The notes under the pieces: generated by a model | The model's database searches: none | Told to the model about the DNA's origin: nothing | The model's input: the letters and a program-made list of their open reading frames with translations, nothing else | NCBI RefSeq assembly: GCF_003096655.1 | Contig: NZ_QEKQ01000001.1 | Span: 310,001-374,000, forward strand | Source: Tamilnaduibacter salinus | GTDB taxonomy: Bacteria > Pseudomonadota > Gammaproteobacteria > Pseudomonadales > Oleiphilaceae | DNA length: 64,000 bases | Reading direction: 5' to 3' | Position numbers and translations under genes: made by a program | In this document: positions 43,606 through 51,838 of the stretch, piece by piece | Position numbering within the stretch: position 1 is the first letter of the stretch | Layout of the letters: each line of letters begins with the position of its first letter

Positions 43606-43979
43606 AGAACTCTGTTAGACACGGAAAGCACGGAAACGCCCTTCGGGCGGAAAGAAAAGGTCTGAAGGTTTTAAAGCCGGAAGGTCTGAGAGTGGGCATC
43701 TGTAGCCGATGTCTCCGACTTCGGAGTTGCCCGACAGGGCAACCGGAGAGCCCCGGACAATCTCCGTGGCATACGTAGGAGCTTGCTTGCAAGCGACGGG
43801 TCCGCGGAAATCATCGGTGCCGAATCGTTGGCCATGTCGCGAGCAGGCTCGCTCCTACAGCCGGGTTCGAAGCCGCAGGCCACAATCGGGACGACTCCAA
43901 ATTCGGCGAGAGGTTGCGGCATCCACTTTCCGACTTTAAAACCTTAAAACGTTCAGACCCTTCCAGTTTTCGTCGCGTC
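43606..43979. repeat. Composite intergenic repeat with REPIN
   Basis: This gap has no gene. In order it holds a CACGGAAAGCACGGAA arm (43620-43635), CGCCCTTCGGGCG (hairpin), GGTCTGAAGGTTTTAAAG (43659-43676), dispersed module A (43696-43748), a REPIN (43775-43858), and an inverted counterpart of the GGTCTGAA... segment (43934-43959). The arms and module A occur elsewhere (50343-50588, 52901-53614, 57624-57829). Confidence 0.7.
43775..43858. repeat. REPIN (two inverted REP sequences)
   Basis: GTAGGAGCTTGCTTGCAAGC starts the left repeat and GTCGCGAGCAGGCTCGCTCC begins the right one; the right one ends TAC. They are inverted relative to each other, each with an internal GAGC...GCTC-type hairpin, like Pseudomonas REPINs. 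No RAYT transposase gene that would move it is in the window. Confidence 0.75.
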
Positions 43980-44351
43980 TCACCCCGCCATCCGGTTATA
44001 GAACCCCTCAATCCGCGACAGCGCATTGTCGATGGTGCGGGAATAGTGGTTGCGGTCGCGGCAGTAGCTGAACTCAATGCCCAGTCGGTAGCCGGTCTGG
44101 AAGGGGTAGCAGCTCACGACGCAGGCGCTGACCCGATTCTCAGTGATGTAGCGGCCTGAGAAATCCAGAAACAGGCGCGTGCCCGGTTCAACCGGGCGGG
44201 GGCATAGCAGCCCGATGCCATAGCGGTTGACGTCCAGGCAGGTCACGGGCGTCGGCTGTTTCTCACGCCCAAGAAATCCCCGCTCGCTCAGCTGCACCTG
44301 GAGGCAGGGGGCGTCGTAGCGTTCTTTGATTCGGCGCTCGATCGATTCCAT
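43980..44351 (-). CDS. PilZ domain protein
   Basis: A 123-residue single PilZ domain. The c-di-GMP-binding arginines are in ERRIKERYDAP (R-x3-R pattern near 5-11) and the D/N-x-S-x-x-G counterpart is DVNRYGIGL (about 41-49, S replaced by R). It ends close to the repeat-filled gap. It may act as an effector for the two c-di-GMP enzymes in this window, although that is inference. A change in the second motif may reduce ligand binding. Confidence 0.8.
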   Translation of the reverse strand: MESIERRIKERYDAPCLQVQLSERGFLGREKQPTPVTCLDVNRYGIGLLCPRPVEPGTRLFLDFSGRYITENRVSACVVSCYPFQTGYRLGIEFSYCRDRNHYSRTIDNALSRIEGFYNRMAG

Positions 44352-44556
44352 CCTTCGACTCCGGTTCCGTTTTGCGTCTTGTCATTGTTTGGGAGTCTCG
44401 GCCCGTCCGGGGTTTCATGATGACCTTCCCGGATGGGGTAGCGATAAATTCTAGGAGGGGAGGCGTTGGATGAAAAATGGACAATTGTCCAACTGTGAAG
44501 GCGCTCTCAAAAATGAGTGCGGGGTCGATGTTCTGGCCCGAACAGACAAGGGGGGG

Positions 44557-44883
44557 TTACACGGACGTGTCGACCAGCCCGCCCTGGCGATTCTCGGATT
44601 GGACGGGGCGGCCATCCCGGTGGTGAAGCAGTGTCGCCCGGCGCCGTGTCGCCTGTCGCCGACGGTCTGGCCCTTTGAACGGGCGTTGTCGCTGTCGGCG
44701 GTCGGGCTGGAATCGACGATCCACGAAACGGCGTGCGACAGTGTCCGGAGACTCGGTTGCCTCTTTCGTCGCGTGAGAGGACGTCGGTCGGCGTCGGTCC
44801 AGTTGTTGCAATGAGTAGGGCGTTGTCTTGGGAATGTCCATACACGTTGTCCAGTGATGGTCACCGATTTCCTTCCGGTTCAT
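44557..44883 (-). CDS. Small arginine-rich hypothetical protein
   Basis: A 108-residue open frame, with possible starts at ATG 44883 or 44841. It is unusual in being full of DRR and RR clusters (VARRFVDRRFQPDRRQ, GPDRRRQATRRR). Arg-rich ERR/DRR repeats of this kind occur in small uncharacterised proteins of Pseudomonas-like bacteria, which is why I accept it in preference to the overlapping plus-strand frame at 44470-44814. No ribosome binding site is strong. It might bind nucleic acid or c-di-GMP-like ligands; unproven. Confidence 0.45.
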   Translation of the reverse strand: MNRKEIGDHHWTTCMDIPKTTPYSLQQLDRRRPTSSHATKEATESPDTVARRFVDRRFQPDRRQRQRPFKGPDRRRQATRRRATLLHHRDGRPVQSENRQGGLVDTSV

Positions 44884-44999
44884 CTGGGTAACGGCCGAAC
44901 GGGGCCAAACTTTAGATTAGGTAGCGGACATGGTCCTCACGACTACTCTACAATGGCCGTTTGTTCACTCTTCTCTTCCACAGGCATCACAGGCACAAC

Positions 45000-47378
45000 A
45001 TGCTCAAAGCGCTTCCTGCGCGCGATCTTTACAAGGCGTGCGTTCTCAAGTCCTTTCCTTTTACCACCACCCGACAGCTCTCGCCACTGAATGAAATCGT
45101 GGGCCAGAACCGCGCTCAGGAGGCGGTCCGGTTTGCTCTCGCCATGCCCCACGGTGGCTACAATGTGTACGCGGTGGGCCGGAATGGTCTGGGCAAGCGC
45201 ACCATGATGCTGCGTTACCTGGAACATCACATGGACGACGAGGGGCGCTGTGACGACTGGTGTTATGTGGCCAATTTCGATGACCCCCGCGAACCGCGGG
45301 TTCTGAGACTGCGGGCGGGCGACGGGCAGGCGTTGAAGCAGGACATGGATCGCCTGATGACCCGCCTGTCGCAGGTCATTCCCCAGACATTCGAGGGCGA
45401 CAGCTTCATGGAGCGCTCCGAGCGTCTGAAAGAGGAGTACGCCAAAAAGCAGCAGAGTGAGCTGGATCAGGTGGGCCGGGAAGCGGAAAAGCACGGCGTG
45501 CGCCTGTCGATCAGCACACCCGGTGGTTATCGCCTGGAGGCCATGAACGGCGAGGAGCCGCATTCCCAGGAAAGCTTTGATGCCCTGCCGGATCAGGAAC
45601 GGGAGCGGTTCGAGTCGGTGATCAGCGACCTGGAACTCAAGCTGCGCAGTGCGCTTCGTGCGGTGGCCGATCTGGAGCAGGCTTATGCCGACAAACAAGA
45701 GGCGCTGAACGACGAAACCCTCGAAGGGATTGCCGGTCACCAGCTCGAAGAACTCAAAGAGCGCTATCGCGATTACCCGGCGGTAATCGAGTATCTCGAT
45801 GCCGTGCGCAAAGACCTTTCGGACAGCCTCGATATCTTTCTGGAGGACAATGACGAGCAGGCAGCGATTGCGTACGCCGCTCTGGATCGAAAGCTCCCGC
45901 GCCGGTATCAGATCAATCTACTGGTCCACCGTAAGGGTCACGAAGTGCCGGTGGTGGTCGAGGAGAACCCGACCTATCACAATCTGTTCGGTTACGTGGA
46001 GAACGTCACCTTCAAGGGCAGTGTGTTCACCGATTTCTCCCTCATCCGTCCCGGCAGTCTGCATCGGGCCAACGGCGGTTACCTGCTGATGGACGCCATC
46101 AAGGTGCTGGAGCAGCCATACGTCTGGGACGGGCTGAAGCGGGCACTGCGCTCCCGCTCGCTGGCCATCAACTCACTGGAGCGGGAGCTGACCCTGTCCG
46201 GGACCATTTCCCTGGAACCCGAGGCGATTCCGCTGGATGTGAAGATTGTCCTCTTCGGCGATCGGGAAACCTGGCTGCTGTTGCAGGAACATGATCCGGA
46301 GTTCGGCGAGCTGTTCCGCGTGACGGCGGACTTTGAGAACGAGATGGACCGTAATGAGGACAGCCAGCTCCAGTATGCCAAGTTCATCGCCAGCCTTGCC
46401 GACGAAAAAGGCCTGTTGCACTGCCACCGACGCGCGGTGGCGCGAATCATCGAGTACAGCGCCCGCATCGCCGAGCACCAGGACCGGCTGAGCCTGCACG
46501 CCGCCGACATTGCCAATCTGCTCCGTGAGTCCGACTTCTGGGCCCGCGAGGGCGGCGCGACGCTGATCGAAGCAAGCCACGTCAACAAGGCGCTGGCCAG
46601 CGCCCGATACCGCAGCAGCCGGATCCGCGACCAGTTCTTCGACGGGGTGCGCGATGGCAGCACCTTCGTGACCGTCTCGGGCGAGCAGGTCGGGCAGATC
46701 AACGGGCTGTCCGTGCTGTCCACGGGCGGTTATGAATTCGGCATGTCCAACCGTATCACCGCGACCTGCTATTACGGCGATGGCGATGTGATCGACATTG
46801 AGCGTGACGCCAAGCTGGGCGGCAACATCCATTCCAAGGGGGTCATGATTCTGACGTCCTGGCTCTCCGCGCGATTCGCCGCGAACGACCCGATGCACCT
46901 GTCCGCCAGTCTCACGTTTGAGCAGAACTACGGCGAAGTGGACGGTGACAGTGCGTCACTGGGTGAGTTGTGCGCGCTGGTTTCGGCGCTCTCCGGCCTG
47001 CCGTTGCGTCAGGACATTGCCGTGACCGGCTCCATCAACCAATTCGGTGAGGTGCAGCCGGTCGGTGGTCTGAATGAGAAGGTGGAAGGCTTCTTCGAGA
47101 CCTGCCGGATCAAGGGCCTGACCGGATCGCAGGGCGTGATGCTGCCGGCGGCCAACGTCCAGAATCTGATGCTGGACGAGGAAGTGCTGGCGGCGGTGCG
47201 TGCCGGCCGGTTTGCGGTCTACCCGGTTTCGACCGTCGAGGAGGCCCTGAGCATGATGCTGGGGCGCCCGGCCGGTCAGCCGGGGCGAAGCGGTAACTAC
47301 CCGTCTAATACGGTATTCGGTGCCGTCCAGAAACGCCTGGCGGCTATGCGGGAGCGCTCTGAGAAAGCCGGGCAGTAA
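45000..47378 (+). CDS. Lon-family ATP-dependent protease (LonB/LonC-like)
   Basis: A 792-residue protein with an AAA-type N-terminal domain (GRNGLGKR at 60-67, an atypical Walker A that ends in Arg-Thr), a long coiled-coil insert (about 110-320) and a C-terminal Lon protease domain. The catalytic dyad is S651 in DGDSASLGEL and K694 in GGLNEKVEGF, exactly the 43-residue spacing seen in Lon. This architecture is that of the proteobacterial Lon-related proteins without the classical substrate-binding N-terminus. Start at ATG 45000 (family domain begins here); the frame reaches further upstream without a ribosome binding site. Substrates unknown. Confidence 0.9.
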   Translation: MLKALPARDLYKACVLKSFPFTTTRQLSPLNEIVGQNRAQEAVRFALAMPHGGYNVYAVGRNGLGKRTMMLRYLEHHMDDEGRCDDWCYVANFDDPREPRVLRLRAGDGQALKQDMDRLMTRLSQVIPQTFEGDSFMERSERLKEEYAKKQQSELDQVGREAEKHGVRLSISTPGGYRLEAMNGEEPHSQESFDALPDQERERFESVISDLELKLRSALRAVADLEQAYADKQEALNDETLEGIAGHQLEELKERYRDYPAVIEYLDAVRKDLSDSLDIFLEDNDEQAAIAYAALDRKLPRRYQINLLVHRKGHEVPVVVEENPTYHNLFGYVENVTFKGSVFTDFSLIRPGSLHRANGGYLLMDAIKVLEQPYVWDGLKRALRSRSLAINSLERELTLSGTISLEPEAIPLDVKIVLFGDRETWLLLQEHDPEFGELFRVTADFENEMDRNEDSQLQYAKFIASLADEKGLLHCHRRAVARIIEYSARIAEHQDRLSLHAADIANLLRESDFWAREGGATLIEASHVNKALASARYRSSRIRDQFFDGVRDGSTFVTVSGEQVGQINGLSVLSTGGYEFGMSNRITATCYYGDGDVIDIERDAKLGGNIHSKGVMILTSWLSARFAANDPMHLSASLTFEQNYGEVDGDSASLGELCALVSALSGLPLRQDIAVTGSINQFGEVQPVGGLNEKVEGFFETCRIKGLTGSQGVMLPAANVQNLMLDEEVLAAVRAGRFAVYPVSTVEEALSMMLGRPAGQPGRSGNYPSNTVFGAVQKRLAAMRERSEKAGQ

Positions 47379-47387
47379 CGGTCTGCC

Positions 47388-47975
47388 CTACAGAATTCGC
47401 CGGAACGTCAGGTTGAGACGCGGCCCGACGGACTTGCGGGTCTTCGGAATACCATGCTGCCAGTCGCCCTGGAGGCCGGCGGGCATGACCAGCAGGCTGT
47501 TGTGGCCGAGTGGGACGGAAGTGGCCAGTCGCCGTTCGCCTTTACGGCGGAACTGGAAAGGGCGCTCGTCCCCGAACGTCACAGAGGCCACCACCGGCGC
47601 CTCGCCCAGTTCCGGTTCGTCGTCACTGTGCCAGCCCATGCTGTCCTGACCGTTCCGGTACCAGTTGCACAGCACGCTGTTGAATCGCACACCGGCGACC
47701 TCACTGACAAGATCCCGCAGGCGGGCGAGATCGTCCGGCCAGGGCTCCGGGGCCATGGTCAGGCCGGAATAGGTGTAGGCCACGCCCTCGTCGGCGATCC
47801 AGCACTGGACCCGGGGTGACCAGTGCCAGCGACCGAACAGCTTGAGGCGGGCCTGATACCAGGACAGGTTCTCACCGAGGCTCCGGAATAACCGGTCCGC
47901 CTCGGCCGCGGACAGGAACGGCTGAAACAGCGATGCCGTGTGGGGGAAAAGGTCAATTGGGTGTGCCGCCGTCAT
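47388..47975 (-). CDS. AlkB-like 2-oxoglutarate/Fe(II) dioxygenase
   Basis: A 195-residue alpha-ketoglutarate-dependent dioxygenase of the AlkB family. The metal motif reads MGWHSDDEPELG (H-x-D), the distal histidine is in GDWQHGIPKT, and RLNLTFRRIL carries the 2-oxoglutarate-binding arginine. It may reverse alkylation damage on DNA or RNA. Closely packed against the Lon gene (9 bases, convergent). SOS-type sites are not visible. Confidence 0.87.
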   Translation of the reverse strand: MTAAHPIDLFPHTASLFQPFLSAAEADRLFRSLGENLSWYQARLKLFGRWHWSPRVQCWIADEGVAYTYSGLTMAPEPWPDDLARLRDLVSEVAGVRFNSVLCNWYRNGQDSMGWHSDDEPELGEAPVVASVTFGDERPFQFRRKGERRLATSVPLGHNSLLVMPAGLQGDWQHGIPKTRKSVGPRLNLTFRRIL

Positions 47976-48070
47976 GGCGCCTCCGGGACAGTGGCGAGCG
48001 AAACCGTTATGGTTATACAGTGTTAGGGGCGCGTTCGCCCGCCAACAGACACATCATTGAAGGACAGAGC

Positions 48071-48697
48071 ATGAACGAGACGCAACCGATGGTCTATGTC
48101 GTTGAGGACGACGAAGCGGTCCGGGACTCCCTGGAGCTGTTGCTCAAGTCGGAGGGGCACGGTGTGCAGACGTTTGCCACGGCCAACGCGTTTCTCGACG
48201 AATACAGCGACGAGATGGCGGGTTGCATCGTGCTGGATATCCGCATGCCGGGCATGGATGGCATGGAGCTCCAGCGCCGCCTCAATGAACGCAACGCGAT
48301 TCTTCCGATCATCTTCGTGACCGGTCATGGCGACGTGCCGCTGGCGGTGGATGCCATGAAGGGGGGCGCTGTCGACTTCATCCAGAAGCCGTACAAGGAA
48401 GAGGCGTTACTGGAGAAAATCCACACGGCGCTTGAACAGGACCGCGAGCAGCGTGCCACGCTGGGGCAGAAGCAGGAGATCCAGCGCCGTCTGGAGACGC
48501 TGACACCCCGCGAGAACGAGATCATGGACCGCATGATTGCCGGTCAGGCCAATAAGGTGATCGCGATCGAACTCGACATCAGTCAGCGAACGGTCGAGAT
48601 CCACCGTTCCCGGGTCATGCACAAGATGGGCACCCATTCGTTGGCGCACCTGGTCCGTATGGTCATGTCCGTAAAGGACCGTATCGACGCTTCCTGA
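48071..48697 (+). CDS. FixJ/NarL-type response regulator
   Basis: A 208-residue regulator: receiver with VVEDDEAV at about 10-17, phospho-acceptor D56 in IVLDIRMPG and K in IQKPYKE, and a C-terminal LuxR helix-turn-helix (TPRENEIMDRMIAGQANKVI, then QRTVEIHRSRVMHKMG). Start at ATG 48071, preceded by AAGGACAG. Together with the kinase 79 bases downstream it resembles FixL/FixJ, TodS/TodT or DctB-like pairs. Confidence 0.93.
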   Translation: MNETQPMVYVVEDDEAVRDSLELLLKSEGHGVQTFATANAFLDEYSDEMAGCIVLDIRMPGMDGMELQRRLNERNAILPIIFVTGHGDVPLAVDAMKGGAVDFIQKPYKEEALLEKIHTALEQDREQRATLGQKQEIQRRLETLTPRENEIMDRMIAGQANKVIAIELDISQRTVEIHRSRVMHKMGTHSLAHLVRMVMSVKDRIDAS

Positions 48698-48776
48698 TCC
48701 CCGGCCCAATATACCACTCTGACGTTTTCAGAGGGGCCACGCTCGTGGCTGTTGACAGGCATATGCGGCACCGTCC

Positions 48777-50333
48777 ATGACAGAATCGATCACCGACTCC
48801 GATCAGGATCGCGACGAAGCGACCATCCTGCTGGTGGATGACAATCCCCAGAACCTCAAGGTCCTGTACGAAACCCTCAAGGATCGCGGCTATCGGCTGC
48901 TGATCGCCAATGAGGGGGAGAAGGCCCTGAATCTGGCGGAACGCCACCAGCCGGAAGTGATCCTGCTGGATATCATGATGCCGGGCATGGACGGCTACGA
49001 GGTCTGCCGGCATCTCAAAGCCTCATCCGCCACCGCGGACAGCGCCGTTGTGTTCCTCTCGGCACTGGACGATGTGGACGCCAAGGTAAAAGGGTTTGGA
49101 CTGGGCGGCGCGGACTACATCGCCAAGCCGTTCCAGGCCCAGGAAGTGATCGCCCGGGTGACCACGCACGCCCGCGTCATTCAGCTTGAGCGACAGCTCC
49201 AGGCTCGCAACCGGCAACTGGAAGGGGACCAGACCCGCATTCTCAACGCCATCAATGAAGGCATTTACGGCCTTGACCCGGATGGCAATATTGTCTTCGC
49301 CAATCCCGCTGCGGCCACGATGGCGGCCACCACCGCCGACGACCTGGTGGGGCGGAACTTCTTCCGGCTGCACTTCCCCGAACCGGCGCCGGGAGACCCG
49401 CCCCTGCCGGCCCAGTCAACCTGCCGTCAGGGCGTGGCGGAACACCAGCGTAACCTGAAGATGCGCCGTCCCAATGGCGAGACATTCGCGGTCGAGTACC
49501 GGGCAACGCCCAAGCCTGAAGGGGCGGACCGGTATGGCGCCGTTGTGGTGTTCCGGGATATTTCGGTAGAACTGGAGAACGAGCAGGCGCTGGAGGAAGC
49601 CCGGGCGCTGGTCGAGGAGCAACGCGACCAGCTCGCTCACGCCTCACGCCTGTCCACGATGGGGGAAATGGCCGCCGGGTTTGCCCACGAAGTGAACCAG
49701 CCTCTGACGGCCATCTCGAACTATGTGCGCGTGGCGCTCCGACTGATGGCGTCCGAGGACATCGACCGGGCGCTGGCGGAGCAGACCCTCCAGAAAATCG
49801 AAGCCCAGTCCCACCGGGCCAGCGAAGTGATCCGGCGGCTGCGCCGGTTCGTCAAGAAACCCGCGAGCGGCAAGGAAATCATCCAGCTTTCCGGTCTTCT
49901 GGAAGAAACCCGGCGTTTTGCTGAGGTGGATTCCCGTGTGAATCAGGTAGAAGTGCTGCTTGCCGTGGACGACGACGTGCCCGACGTACTGGCCGACCCC
50001 ATCCAGGTCCAGCAGGTGGCGCTCAACCTGATCCGCAACGCCATGGAGTCCACCCGCAGCGCGGCGTCCTCCGAGCCCGTGCGTGTGCTCGCCAACCGCA
50101 CGGAAAGCGGTTTCGTCCGGGTGGAAGTCAAGGATCATGGTCTCGGCTTACCGGACGACGCCGAGGAACGCCTGTTCCTGCCGTTCTTCACCACCAAGGA
50201 AGAGGGCATGGGCATCGGCCTCGCCCTCTGCCGCACCCTCATGCAGGCCCAGGGCGGCGAGATCGGCTTCGAACGCCCCGACGACGGCGGCGCACTCTTC
50301 TGGTTCAGCCTGCCTTTGGCGGATGGAGAATGA
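48777..50333 (+). CDS. Sensor histidine kinase with N-terminal receiver and PAS
   Basis: A 518-residue soluble kinase. Order: receiver domain (about 15-135; D65 in ILLDIMMPG, K in YIAKPFQ), coiled coil, PAS domain (about 155-275; NAINEGIYGLDPDGNIVFAN), HisKA (GFAHEVNQPLTAISNY, H near 303) and HATPase (DHGLGLPDDAEERLF, MGIGLALCRTLMQ). The receiver at the N-terminus suggests an upstream signalling step that modulates the kinase. No transmembrane helix, so it senses a cytoplasmic or PAS-bound cue. Confidence 0.92.
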   Translation: MTESITDSDQDRDEATILLVDDNPQNLKVLYETLKDRGYRLLIANEGEKALNLAERHQPEVILLDIMMPGMDGYEVCRHLKASSATADSAVVFLSALDDVDAKVKGFGLGGADYIAKPFQAQEVIARVTTHARVIQLERQLQARNRQLEGDQTRILNAINEGIYGLDPDGNIVFANPAAATMAATTADDLVGRNFFRLHFPEPAPGDPPLPAQSTCRQGVAEHQRNLKMRRPNGETFAVEYRATPKPEGADRYGAVVVFRDISVELENEQALEEARALVEEQRDQLAHASRLSTMGEMAAGFAHEVNQPLTAISNYVRVALRLMASEDIDRALAEQTLQKIEAQSHRASEVIRRLRRFVKKPASGKEIIQLSGLLEETRRFAEVDSRVNQVEVLLAVDDDVPDVLADPIQVQQVALNLIRNAMESTRSAASSEPVRVLANRTESGFVRVEVKDHGLGLPDDAEERLFLPFFTTKEEGMGIGLALCRTLMQAQGGEIGFERPDDGGALFWFSLPLADGE

Positions 50334-50342
50334 TGGTTGTTA

Positions 50343-50588
50343 GCCACGGAAAAACACTGAAATACACGGAAACGCCCTAAAGGGCGCAAGGAGCGACAAG
50401 TCCCAAAAGACGGCACCTGTAGCCGATGTCTCCGACTTCGGAGTGGCCCGCCAGGGCAACCGAGTGGATTCGCCGCGGAATCCGCCGAACAACGCGGAAA
50501 AAGATGAGTTGGTAACCGTCAGTTGGGCTGACCATTCCGGCGTTAAACCCTTCTTTTCTTTCCGTGTTTTTCAGTGTTTTTCCGTGGC
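50343..50588. repeat. Composite inverted-repeat element (246 bp)
   Basis: GCCACGGAAAAACACTGAAA starts the left arm (50343-50372), and the right arm (50559-50588) is its inverted copy over 30 bases with one mismatch. Inside are a CGCCCTAAAGGGCG hairpin and module A (50412-50462) in the same order as at 43.6 kb, then TTGGGCTGACC. No gene lies inside. It follows the kinase gene and precedes the convergent hydratase gene. Confidence 0.75.
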
Positions 50589-50608
50589 AAACCCAGTCTG
50601 TTAAGCCA

Positions 50609-51487
50609 TCAGAACCAACTCACCGATCCCGTCAGATGCGGCGCATCCCCTTTGCTGTTGAGCAGCTGGAAGTCCCAGTGGTCCTGGCCGGTGGACCAGT
50701 TGAGCTGGGCGGTGCCGGGGAGGAAGAAGGGTTTCTTGAAGGCGGTTTCCACGGTTACGGGGCCGTCCTGCCAGCCGGATTGCTGTTCCAGCACCGCGAT
50801 GCAGTGGGCCTTGCTCCACATGCCGTGGGCGATCGCGCGGGGGAACCCGAACGCCTTGGCGCTGAGCGCGTGCATGTGAATCGGGTTGAGGTCACCGGAA
50901 ACACGACCGTACTGGCGGCCGAGTGATTCACTGGCGGTCACGTGGGCGGTGTGTGGCAGTCGTTCCGGGGCCTGTTTCTTCGGCTTCTTGCCGCCACCGC
51001 CACTCTTGCCCGGCTGGCGGAACAGGTTGGTGCTGGTTTCCTCCCAGATCAGCTGTCCACCGGAATGGGCCTCGGTGACAATGTCGAACTCGATGCCTTT
51101 GTCCGTGTCCGTCTGATTGTCCAATCGCACGACGATATCCAGGCACTCACCGTAGCCAACCGGACGATACTGGGTGATGCGGTTGCGCAGGTGGACCAGA
51201 CCCAGCAGCGGCAGGGGGAACTGCTTGTCGGTCAGCAGCTTCAGGTGCAGGGGGAACGCCTGAATGTGCGGCCAGCTCATGGGCAGACGGGACTGGGTCG
51301 GGAAGCCACAGACTTCCTGATAGGTTTTCAGCCGTTTCAGGTCCGTTGTCGCACCAATCAGTTCGGCCCGGAGCGGCGGGATGACCGGCGAGCCATTTCC
51401 CTTGCTACCGGCTGGAAACAGCGCCTTGCCATAGAGCGTCCAGAGTGCGGGCGGTTCGTTCTGGAAGGTTTGCACATCGTCCTGCAT
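50609..51487 (-). CDS. MaoC-like (R)-specific enoyl-CoA hydratase-type protein
   Basis: A 292-residue hot-dog-fold protein. The C-terminal half contains the MaoC/hydratase-2 motif YGRVSGDLNPIHMHALSAKAFG (D-x-N-P-x-H) and FPRAIAHGMWSKAHCIAVLE (H-G). The N-terminal half is a second, less conserved hot-dog domain, so the protein resembles the double-hot-dog hydratases. Start at ATG 51487 (GGAGAGG ahead); ATG 51514 is also in frame. Divergent AraC regulator next door suggests it is regulated by that protein and acts in fatty acid or related acyl-CoA metabolism. Confidence 0.85.
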   Translation of the reverse strand: MQDDVQTFQNEPPALWTLYGKALFPAGSKGNGSPVIPPLRAELIGATTDLKRLKTYQEVCGFPTQSRLPMSWPHIQAFPLHLKLLTDKQFPLPLLGLVHLRNRITQYRPVGYGECLDIVVRLDNQTDTDKGIEFDIVTEAHSGGQLIWEETSTNLFRQPGKSGGGGKKPKKQAPERLPHTAHVTASESLGRQYGRVSGDLNPIHMHALSAKAFGFPRAIAHGMWSKAHCIAVLEQQSGWQDGPVTVETAFKKPFFLPGTAQLNWSTGQDHWDFQLLNSKGDAPHLTGSVSWF

Positions 51488-51838
51488 TGTCAGAGTCCTC
51501 TCCGGCTGATTCATAGGGAGCTCAGTCCACTTCAGTAGCGTCTATTATAGGTCATATTGGGCCACGCCAACCGGGTGGTGAAATCGTTCGCCGTCTCCCA
51601 GAGTCTCTCGGGCGCTGGCGAGTGACTGGGGATGCTCCCGAAAATCTGGTACAACTGTCCAGTGGATGGTTGCATACAATAAACCGCCATCATGTCAGTG
51701 TCCCCAGGGCAGTCAATTGACCGGCCAGTCGCCGTGGTCGGGCAGGCTGGTCAAGCTCGGCGGTGACAGGCATTATCAGGGAATGCTCGGCTCATGGCGG
51801 GGCACCATAGAAAGATCGGACAACAAAAACGGACGTGT
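51488..51838. promoter_or_regulatory. Divergent intergenic region between hydratase and AraC genes
   Basis: About 350 bases with no gene, between the hydratase (minus) and AraC (plus) genes. Promoters for both are expected here; I see an AT-rich CTATTATAGG (51542-51551) and ACAATAAA near 51675, but no box I can assign with confidence. Confidence 0.4.

Noticed and set aside
44470-44814. 114-residue plus-strand frame
   Set aside because: It overlaps the Arg-rich minus-strand frame, has no recognisable motif and no ribosome binding site. Kept the other frame only at low confidence.
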